A DNA stretch of 64,000 nt from positions 835,257-899,256 of the forward strand of contig JAHBWE010000001.1 of assembly GCA_019637155.1 (NCBI GenBank), given 5' to 3'. Positions 57,683-64,000 of this stretch are shown one piece after another; within the stretch, counting starts at the first letter, position 1, and each line of letters starts with the position of its first letter. Source of the DNA: Labilithrix sp. (GTDB lineage: Bacteria > Myxococcota_A > Polyangia > Polyangiales > Polyangiaceae). The notes under the pieces are model-generated. The model made no database searches and was not told the DNA's origin. It saw nothing but the letters and a program-made list of their open reading frames with translations. The position numbers and the translations under genes are program-made.

Positions 57683-58989
57683 TTCGCCGGCTCCGCGTCG
57701 TCGATCGGGCCGAGCCCGAGCGCGAAGCGCAGCTCGAGGTAGGCCTGTTCCATCGTGAGGAGCGCCGACGCGCGCGTGACCTCGGCGTCGAACGCGCGCT
57801 GCGTCGCGTCGGTGAGCTCCAGCGCGCGCGCGAGGCCCTGCTTGTAGAGGATCTGCGTCTCCTCGACGCCGCGCTGCGCGAGCGCGATCGCCTCGTCGGC
57901 GATGCGGAACGCCTCCCGCGCCGCGCGGAGAGAGACGAGCGCGGTGCGGATGTCGTTGTCGACCGCGCGGCGGAGGAGGCTCTCGTCGAGCGCCTGGCTC
58001 GAGGCCTGCGCGCCTCGCGTGCGCATGTCGGCGTAGCGCTGGCCGGCGTCGAAGATCTGCCAGCTCAGGTTGAGCGTGATCGTCTCGCTGTGCCCCTGCT
58101 CCGTCGCGAGCGGGTCCGGGTTCACGCGCATCGACGCGCCGGCGTTGAGCGACGGGATGAGGCGGTAGTACGGCTCGCGGGCCGATGCGCGGAGCGCCTC
58201 GGTGCGCTCGTGCGCGGCGCGGAGATCGGGCCGCCGATCGAGCGCGGCCTTGATCTGATCGTCCGCGCGCGTCTCGAAGTTGCCGGCCGCCGACGTCGTG
58301 GTGCCCGCCTGCGCGAGCGGAGACTCCTCGCCCGCGGCGGGGACCTGGACCCGGCGGCCCATCAGGAAGCCGAGCGTGAGGTACGCGGTGCCGAGGCGGC
58401 CCTCCGAGCTCGCGACGTCGCGCGCGGCGGTGGCGAGGTCGAGCGTCGCGCGCGTCGCGTCGTTGATGCTCGAGAGGCCGGCCGCGGTGCGGGCCTCGGC
58501 GTTGGCGATGTTCACCTTCGCGCGCTCGAGGCGGCGGATCGACGCGGCGAAGACGCGCTCGGCGGCGAGCGCTTGCAGGAACGCGCGCGCGGTGTCGAAC
58601 GCGACGACGCGCCGATCCTGCACGCTGGCCCACCGCTCGGACTCGAGCTGGTGGCTCGCCTGCGCGTACTGCGGGAACGCGCTCGGGTTGAGGAGCGGCT
58701 GCGAGAGGCTGAGCGTGCCGCTCGACGTGACCTGTCGCCCCGCGCGATCGGGCTGCAGGTTGTAGTTCCCGCCACCTTGTGCGGTCAGCGACGGATAGAA
58801 CGCGGTGCGCGCGCGATCGAGCGAGCCGGCGGCCTGCTCGACGCGGACCGCCGCCTTGCGCGCGCGCTCGTTGTTCGCGAGCGCGGTGCGCACCGCGTCC
58901 TCGAGCCGGAGCGGACCCTCGGCGTGGGCGGTCCGCGCGCCGAGGACCATCGACGCAAGGACGAGCACGAAGAGGAACGTCTTGCGCAT
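57679..58989 (-). CDS. TolC-family outer-membrane efflux protein
   Basis: A 436-aa outer-membrane factor: signal peptide (1-23), two OEP repeats with long heptad-rich helices (RLEDAVRTALANNERARKAAVRVEQ; RDVASSEGRLGTAYLTLGFLMG; DNDIRTALVSLRAAREAFRIADE) and the barrel strands. First gene of the three-gene efflux operon. ATG 58989. Confidence 0.93.
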   Translation of the reverse strand: MRKTFLFVLVLASMVLGARTAHAEGPLRLEDAVRTALANNERARKAAVRVEQAAGSLDRARTAFYPSLTAQGGGNYNLQPDRAGRQVTSSGTLSLSQPLLNPSAFPQYAQASHQLESERWASVQDRRVVAFDTARAFLQALAAERVFAASIRRLERAKVNIANAEARTAAGLSSINDATRATLDLATAARDVASSEGRLGTAYLTLGFLMGRRVQVPAAGEESPLAQAGTTTSAAGNFETRADDQIKAALDRRPDLRAAHERTEALRASAREPYYRLIPSLNAGASMRVNPDPLATEQGHSETITLNLSWQIFDAGQRYADMRTRGAQASSQALDESLLRRAVDNDIRTALVSLRAAREAFRIADEAIALAQRGVEETQILYKQGLARALELTDATQRAFDAEVTRASALLTMEQAYLELRFALGLGPIDDAEPAK

Positions 58990-59089
58990 CAGCGCGGGAA
59001 TGGTCGGCCTGGGTACGTGCCCAGATCAATGGCGTTCTGCAACGTTCCGACCAGCCGCAAGGTCGCCGCGACGGGACGCCGCGTCGTCG

Positions 59090-59989
59090 CTACGACGAGC
59101 GGAGGCGCCGGCGGACGAAGGCGCACGCGAGGAAGAGGAGGCCGACGCCGCCGGCGAGGTTCGATCGCGTCGTGCTCGTCGCGCAGCTGCCGCTCGAGGG
59201 CGGGGTCTTCTTCTTCGTGCTGCTGCTTCCGCTGTCGTCGTCGTCGTCGTCATCGCCGCCGGTCGGCGGGTAGATCCCGCAGACGCCGTCGATGTCGTCG
59301 TCCGAGAGCGCGCGCTTGCTCTCGATGCCGGGGTCGCAGCGGTTCGCCGACTGGCAGTACGACGGCGCCATGATCGAGTCGGGGTCGTCGCTGTGCGCGA
59401 GGCCGAGGTAGTGACCGGCCTCGTGGATCATCACCGACTGGAAGTCGATCGCGTCGCTGTCCTCGTCGCTCAGCGAGAAGAGCGTCTCGTACGTGTTGAT
59501 CTCGATGTCGGCGTAGTCGATGACGCCGCCCTTCTCGCCGTAGATCTGGTTCGTGAGGGCGAGCGAGTCGGCGCCGCCCTTGTTGTAGGGCCACTCGTCG
59601 TCGCGGAAGTAGATGCCGAACGGCTCCTTGCCTTGCTTGCGGCCGACCGGCTTCTCCCGCTCGATGTCGGGGCCCTCCTCGAAGCGCACGGATGTCCGTC
59701 CGCCGCTGGGACACCGCACACCTTCCCACGCGGCGAACGCGGCCCGCACGGCGTCGCGCGCGCGGGTGTCGTTCAGCTTCGACGAGCCCGACGCGGCGAA
59801 GCGGTAGACGATCGGGAGCGAGGCCCAGATGACGACTCGGCCGCTGCGGATGCAGTTGCGCTCGTTCCGCTCGCAGGTCTCGGTCGCCTCGTTGCAGGTC
59901 GTCGTTCGGCAGAACGCGCTCGCGTCACGCGATACGCCCAGCGCGGCGACCCCGAGGGTCGCGGCCAGAAGCCAACGGCGAAGCGACAT
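59090..59989 (-). CDS. Matrixin-like (M10) metalloprotease with MYXO-CTERM-like tail
   Basis: A 299-aa secreted protease. Signal peptide (1-25, ending ASA), several Cys in the first 25 residues of the mature part, and the zinc site HEAGHYLGLAHSDD followed by the Met-turn SIMAPSYC, as in metzincins. The C-terminal end has a linker with polyaspartate and SGSC, a hydrophobic helix and RRRLRSS, which resembles the MYXO-CTERM sorting tail (Cys before a helix and basic end). ATG 59989 was preferred to an upstream frame because it starts the signal peptide. Confidence 0.85.
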   Translation of the reverse strand: MSLRRWLLAATLGVAALGVSRDASAFCRTTTCNEATETCERNERNCIRSGRVVIWASLPIVYRFAASGSSKLNDTRARDAVRAAFAAWEGVRCPSGGRTSVRFEEGPDIEREKPVGRKQGKEPFGIYFRDDEWPYNKGGADSLALTNQIYGEKGGVIDYADIEINTYETLFSLSDEDSDAIDFQSVMIHEAGHYLGLAHSDDPDSIMAPSYCQSANRCDPGIESKRALSDDDIDGVCGIYPPTGGDDDDDDDSGSSSTKKKTPPSSGSCATSTTRSNLAGGVGLLFLACAFVRRRLRSS

Positions 59990-60000
59990 CTCGAAGGGTG

Positions 60001-60225
60001 ATCCTAGCATCGCTCGTACCGGCCTCTCATCACCGCCGAGAGGGAAAATTACAGGCAATCTCGTGCACCTACCTTGTCACCTCAGGGGCAGCATCGATCC
60101 GCCCGTGCTGCCTCTTGCCCGCGGAGAGACGCGCTCTCCGTGCGCAGGGACGTGCGCGAGTGGAGCGCAAACGGCACGGATCGCGGGGTCGAGCGAACGG
60201 CGCGCGTCATGCAGTGTAGGCCGAC
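60001..60225. other. 225-bp divergent intergenic region
   Basis: Divergent spacer between the protease and the M15 gene. TAGGAT (60006-60001, minus) lies 11 nt before the protease ATG and may be its -10. No small gene was seen. Confidence 0.4.
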
Positions 60226-61245
60226 GTGCTCCGCTCCTTCGCGCTCTCTCTCGTCGCCGTCGGTCTCCTCGCGGCCGGGTGCTCCGCCGACGCGGCGGAG
60301 GGCTCGATCCATGACGACGAGGAGCCGATCGGTCAGGTCAGCTCCGCGTTGAAAGACGGCGATCCGGTCTCCCTCGCGGTGACGGAGAGCTGCTCGACGA
60401 CGGCGGTGAAGGGCCTCGCGATCCAGCTCGTCGAGGAGATCCAGTGCCTGCGTCCGGGCACGATGAAGAAGATCGACGGTGTGCCCGGTCTTCAGCTCGG
60501 CGCGGCGGTGTTCCCGTACCTCCAGACGCCCGCCGCCGACGCGTTGATCGCGGCGCAGAAGGTCCGCAACGTCACGCTCTCGATGAACTCGGGTCTGCGG
60601 ACGCTCCCGCAGCAGTACCTCCTCTATCGTTGGTACCAGACGAAGCGCTGCGGCATCGGTCTCGCCGCGTCGCCGGGCAAGAGCAACCACGAGTCCGCGA
60701 TCGCGATCGACATCAACGACAACGCGGCGTGGCGGAGCGCGCTCCAGGGCAAGGGCTACCGCTGGCTCGGCGCGAACGATCCGGTCCACTTCGACTTCGG
60801 CGGAAAGGGCGCGGTCGATCTGCGCGGCCTGTCGGTCGAGGCCTTCCAGCGGCTCTGGAACCGCAACCATCCGGAAGACAAGATCGGCGAAGACGGCGAT
60901 TACGGGGTAGAGACGGAGAAGCGCCTCGCGCGCGCGCCCGCGAACGGCTTCGCGATCGGCGCCAAGTGCGACGGCCCCGCCGCGCAGAACATCCCGCCGC
61001 CGATGGCGGAGGCGCCGAGCGTCCCCGACGGCGAGGAGCCGGCGACGTCGACCGACGCGACGGAGCCGCAGGACGACGCCGACGACGGCGACGACGGCGC
61101 CACGCCGGGCTCGAGCCGCAAGCGCGCGCTCGGCAACGCCGAGAGTGGTTGCAACATGCATGGAACCTCCGGCCGCGCGGATCTCCCGTTCTTCGCCGCG
61201 CTGGGCCTCGGGTTGCTCGTCTGGCGACGACGCCGATCGGGATAA
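60226..61245 (+). CDS. M15-type peptidoglycan peptidase with PG-binding domain and MYXO-CTERM tail
   Basis: A 339-aa exported protein: lipobox-like LLAAGC (Cys19), a VanY/M15-type domain with zinc ligands in SNHESAIAIDIND (H, D) and PVHFDFGG (H), and a peptidoglycan-binding type 1 repeat (about 197-235, FQRLWNRNHPEDKIGEDGDYG). It ends with an acidic linker, SGCN, a hydrophobic helix and RRRRSG, a clear MYXO-CTERM-type tail. It probably cleaves peptide crosslinks or stems in peptidoglycan at the cell surface. GTG 60226. Confidence 0.85.
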   Translation: MLRSFALSLVAVGLLAAGCSADAAEGSIHDDEEPIGQVSSALKDGDPVSLAVTESCSTTAVKGLAIQLVEEIQCLRPGTMKKIDGVPGLQLGAAVFPYLQTPAADALIAAQKVRNVTLSMNSGLRTLPQQYLLYRWYQTKRCGIGLAASPGKSNHESAIAIDINDNAAWRSALQGKGYRWLGANDPVHFDFGGKGAVDLRGLSVEAFQRLWNRNHPEDKIGEDGDYGVETEKRLARAPANGFAIGAKCDGPAAQNIPPPMAEAPSVPDGEEPATSTDATEPQDDADDGDDGATPGSSRKRALGNAESGCNMHGTSGRADLPFFAALGLGLLVWRRRRSG

Positions 61246-61284
61246 CTTGATCTGTGCTCCGCCGGCGCGGACGATGAGCGCGTC

Positions 61285-62196
61285 GTGCGCTTCGTCCGTC
61301 CCGTCGCCGCCTTCCTGCTGGTCGCGCAGGCGGCGTGTCTCCCCGAGCTGCCGCCGCCACCGACGAGGGGCTACGGCGCGCCGTACGCCGGGACGGGGAA
61401 GCCGATCTACGTCAAGGACAGCCGCAACGACTGGCAGGCGTCGGAGGGGGGCCGGCCGATCACGTCGGAGCAGGCGCTCGAGGCGACGAAGGACGAGGAG
61501 TACGAGATCCGGCGGCAGGCCGCGAAGGCCTACAACGAGAAGATCCACGTCGAGGGGCAGAGCAACCGTTCGCTCGGCAAGGTCCTCATGTATGCGGGCA
61601 CCGGCGTCGCCGTCGCGGGCTTCGCGGTCATGTTCGTGCTGCCTTCGGCGCTGCGCGAAACGACGACCACGCCGCGCACCGCGACCGAGCCGGAGGTCCG
61701 CGTGACGGAGGCCGGCGGCGCGTCGACGGCGGCGCTGCTCGGCGGCCTCCTCGTCGGCCTCGCGGGCATCGGCATGATCGCGTACGGCTACGTCGGCGGG
61801 AGCAAGGACCCGCCCTATCACCTCTGGCGAACCCCGTCCGCGCTCGACCGCCCCGCCTACGTCCGCGAGAAGACGGAGGCCTACAACGAACGCATCGGCG
61901 CCCCGCCGGTCGAGGAGCAACCCGGCGCCGTCGAGACAATCCCTCTCGCCCCAGGCCAGCGCAAGCAGCCACCGCCCAAGCCGCCCGCCCACCCCTCCGC
62001 GCCCGGTGCGGCGTCGCCCGGTCACGCGCCAGGTGCGGCGACGCCCGGCCACGCGCCAGGTGCGGCGACGCCCGGCCACGCGCCCACGCCACGTCCGCCC
62101 GCAGCGCCGACGGCTCCGCCCACTGCATCGACGCCGCGTCCGCCCGCTGCGCCCACGGCGCCGCTCACTCCTCCTGCGAGCGGAGGTCGGCGATGA
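61285..62196 (+). CDS. Lipoprotein with two membrane helices and Pro-rich repeats
   Basis: A 303-aa protein: lipobox AQAAC (Cys18), a hydrophilic region (20-100) with QAAKAYNEKIHVEGQ, two hydrophobic helices (about 105-122 and 150-170), YNERIGAPP, and a Pro/Ala tail including three PGHAPGAAT units. No known family. The two helices are unusual for a lipoprotein and suggest inner-membrane anchoring. Start GTG 61285. Confidence 0.6.
   Translation: MRFVRPVAAFLLVAQAACLPELPPPPTRGYGAPYAGTGKPIYVKDSRNDWQASEGGRPITSEQALEATKDEEYEIRRQAAKAYNEKIHVEGQSNRSLGKVLMYAGTGVAVAGFAVMFVLPSALRETTTTPRTATEPEVRVTEAGGASTAALLGGLLVGLAGIGMIAYGYVGGSKDPPYHLWRTPSALDRPAYVREKTEAYNERIGAPPVEEQPGAVETIPLAPGQRKQPPPKPPAHPSAPGAASPGHAPGAATPGHAPGAATPGHAPTPRPPAAPTAPPTASTPRPPAAPTAPLTPPASGGRR
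62005..62085 (+). repeat. 27-bp in-frame tandem repeat (x3)
   Basis: Units at 62005, 62032 and 62059 encode GAA[ST]PGHAP. They differ by one or two bases and keep the frame. Confidence 0.8.
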
Positions 62197-62263
62197 GCGC
62201 GCCCGCCTCGTCCGCTCGCGCGCCTTCGGCGGCGTCCGGTCGCGCCGCTCGTGGAGGGCGTCG

Positions 62264-63481
62264 ATGAGCGTGCTCGTTCGCGGCTTCGTGATGATCGGGG
62301 TCGTCGGTACGAGCGCGTGTTTTGGGTACTCCGCGATGCCGCCGGAGCGGGCGGCGCCGGCGGTTCGTAAGATCCAGGACGCGAAGATCCTCGAGATGAA
62401 GGTGCACCTCCACAAGCAGCTCGGGCTCTGCCCCGGCCTCGAGGGGAAGATGTACGTCAACGCGAACGTGCAGTGGCCCGGCTCGAAGCCGGTGGTGCGG
62501 TCGCTCGGGTCCGACGTCGACTCGCTGCAGCCCTCCGACTTCACGATCACCGGCCCCCTCCTGAAAGGGGACGCGAAAGCCCATTTGTTCCCGGACCCCG
62601 ACGTCCAGAAATCGATCGACGTCGGGTTCGACGCCACCGTCGTCTACAAACCGGATCCGAAGTTCACGTTCAAAGAGAACTTCCCGCCCGAATACAGCTG
62701 CTACGGCGGCTGGTTCACCGACGGCGGCGCCGGCGGCCCCGGCGCCTACGGCGGCGACGGAGGGAACAACGGACCCGGCACCCCGGGCGACCACGGCGGC
62801 CACGGCGGCGCCGGCGGTCACGGCGAGCCGGGCGGTAAGATAACGGCTTATGTGACGATCGTCGCGACTCGCTATTATCCGCGCCTCTTTGCCGTGCTCG
62901 CCAACAATACCTTTTTCCTCGCGCCGGCCGATCGCGAGCTCCTCTTCGGCGCGGCGGGAGGGCAGGGCGGCGCCGGCGGCAACGGCGGCTGGGGCGGCAA
63001 CGGCGGCGATCAACAGACCGAGACGAAAGAGATCTGGGAGAACAAGCAGAAGGTCAACGTCACCTTCGGCGTCGGCGTCGCGGGCAACGGGGGCCACGGC
63101 GGCGACGGCGGGTCCGGCGGTCCGGGCGGTCGCGGCGGCGTCGTCGAGGTCACCTACGACGCCGCGTTCCCCGAGCTCGCGCGCTTCTTGAGCGTCGACG
63201 TGCGCGGCGGCGCGGGCGGCTGGGGCGGCGCCGAGGGCGGCGGCGGCAACGGGGGAGGGAGCACCGCCGAGAGACGAGCGAAAGAAGGGAGCCCCGGTCA
63301 GCCCGGCCGGCCCGGCCACGAGGGCAGCCCCGGCCCCGACGGCTCCGGCGTCGTGCGCGCGGGTCAGGTCGCCTCGCGCTTCCACAACATCCGCGGCATC
63401 GCGATCTTCGGCACGCCGCAGGCGAAGGCGATGCAGCAGAACCCTCCCGCCGGCGCGGTGGCGCCCCGGACCAAGAAGTGA
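62264..63481 (+). CDS. Gly-rich surface lipoprotein
   Basis: A 405-aa protein: signal with lipobox TSAC (Cys19), a globular N-terminal domain (about 30-145), then three glycine-rich blocks (GGAGGPGAYGGDGGNNGPG; GGQGGAGGNGGWGGNGG; GGHGGDGGSGGPGG) separated by ordinary beta segments, similar in style to collagen-like or PGRS proteins. GSPGQPGRPGHEGSPG near the end has collagen-like G-x-y triplets. ATG 62264. It overlaps the next gene by 4 bp. Confidence 0.7.
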   Translation: MSVLVRGFVMIGVVGTSACFGYSAMPPERAAPAVRKIQDAKILEMKVHLHKQLGLCPGLEGKMYVNANVQWPGSKPVVRSLGSDVDSLQPSDFTITGPLLKGDAKAHLFPDPDVQKSIDVGFDATVVYKPDPKFTFKENFPPEYSCYGGWFTDGGAGGPGAYGGDGGNNGPGTPGDHGGHGGAGGHGEPGGKITAYVTIVATRYYPRLFAVLANNTFFLAPADRELLFGAAGGQGGAGGNGGWGGNGGDQQTETKEIWENKQKVNVTFGVGVAGNGGHGGDGGSGGPGGRGGVVEVTYDAAFPELARFLSVDVRGGAGGWGGAEGGGGNGGGSTAERRAKEGSPGQPGRPGHEGSPGPDGSGVVRAGQVASRFHNIRGIAIFGTPQAKAMQQNPPAGAVAPRTKK

Positions 63482-63978
63482 GCACGATGAAGCGAGTCCT
63501 CGCCGTCCTCCTCCTCGCCTCCGCCTCCGCCGCCGTGGCCTGCGGCGGCGTCAAGGAGACCGAGACCGGCCCCGAGATCCGCGCCACCGTGACCTTCGAC
63601 CGCTTCAGCGTGCGGAGCCAGGACGCGTTCAGGAGCGCCGACGCGAAGGAGTTCGAGCTCGGCGCGGACATGACCGACTACGTCATCACGATGAGCATCG
63701 ACGCCAGCGACGGGACGGCGCGGTCCGAGAAGAGCGGCGCCGAGAAGGAGCTCTTCCCCGCCCAGGCCCCGGTCGTCGACGTCTCGGTCGAGGGCGGAGC
63801 GAAGATCCCCGCGCCGAAGCTCGAGGCGAAGACCAGCTTCCAGTCCACGTCGTTCACGAGCGACGAGCTCGTCGTCCCCGGCTCCGAGAAGGGCAAGACG
63901 CTCCTGATTCACATCGAGGCGAGCGACACGCGAGGCCTCGTGTCGAACGCGATCGACTTCAAAATACCGCTGCGATAG
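63478..63978 (+). CDS. Lipoprotein of unknown function
   Basis: A 166-aa lipoprotein with lipobox AVAC (Cys22) and a beta-rich domain (ATVTFDRFSVRSQD, DYVITMSIDASDG, LLIHIEASDTRGLVS). GTG 63478 overlaps the preceding stop (GTGA); ATG 63487 is an alternative. It is likely a partner of the Gly-rich lipoprotein. The family was not recognised. Confidence 0.7.
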   Translation: MSTMKRVLAVLLLASASAAVACGGVKETETGPEIRATVTFDRFSVRSQDAFRSADAKEFELGADMTDYVITMSIDASDGTARSEKSGAEKELFPAQAPVVDVSVEGGAKIPAPKLEAKTSFQSTSFTSDELVVPGSEKGKTLLIHIEASDTRGLVSNAIDFKIPLR

Positions 63979-64000
63979 GCCGATTGCGATAGTCGCTTAT

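Overview
The window looks like chromosomal DNA of a myxobacterium (Myxococcota, probably Polyangia/Labilithrix-like). The base composition is very GC-rich (about 70 % by eye), GTG and TTG starts are common, and signature proteins are present: two MYXO-CTERM-type C-terminal sorting tails, two OmpA proteins with thrombospondin-type-3 calcium repeats, an FHA-GGDEF protein, a zinc-ribbon/GYF/TM/TonB-like protein resembling GltJ (AgmX) of the Myxococcus gliding machinery, and about fifteen lipoproteins. No rRNA, tRNA, CRISPR array, transposase or integrase was found.

Layout. 1-6.7 kb: secreted Asp-box protein, aldo/keto reductase, divergent LpxK-like kinase, FHA-diguanylate cyclase, class III aminotransferase, outer-membrane Omp85-like barrel. 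6.8-13.1 kb: envelope glycosylation genes (two GT-C membrane transferases, one GT4), a START-like lipoprotein and a lipoprotein lipase. 13.1-16.0 kb: a 2OG-Fe(II) oxygenase and a luxE-luxC fatty-acid reductase pair without luciferase. 16.0-19.4 kb: the conserved rpmH-rnpA-yidD-yidC-jag cluster, with an unusual rnpA start. 19.6-32.6 kb: surface biogenesis genes, including the two OmpA/TSP3 proteins, a CAP-domain lipoprotein, the GltJ-like protein, a triple-zinc-ribbon membrane protein and an OmpA-DUF4266-DUF3570-thioredoxin operon. 32.6-46.3 kb: beta-propeller lipoprotein, a long minus-strand run headed by adenine deaminase, then small divergent gene pairs. 46.3-53.3 kb: cydAB-histidine kinase operon, DUF3052-like gene, a PPC-like lipoprotein and a LuxR-type regulator. 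53.3-59 kb: tripartite RND efflux operon. 59-64 kb: matrixin-like protease, M15 peptidase and surface lipoproteins.

Three signals go beyond ordinary annotation. First, at least eleven genes have a TANNNT-like -10 element only 6-8 nt before the start codon, which predicts leaderless mRNAs; one divergent pair shares a palindromic -10. Second, a family of 85-105 bp interspersed elements built from stacked hairpins is scattered through 8-30 kb. Copies differ by compensatory changes in both stem arms, and two related elements lie in frame inside genes. Third, several gene groups of unknown purpose stand out: LuxE/LuxC without luciferase, DUF4266/DUF3570/thioredoxin, and a flavodoxin fused to a cupin-like domain.

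Many operons are joined by 4-nt GTGA stop/start overlaps (seven cases), and convergent neighbours often overlap by 14-19 bp at their 3' ends. All family assignments come from reading motifs by eye; no database search was run.
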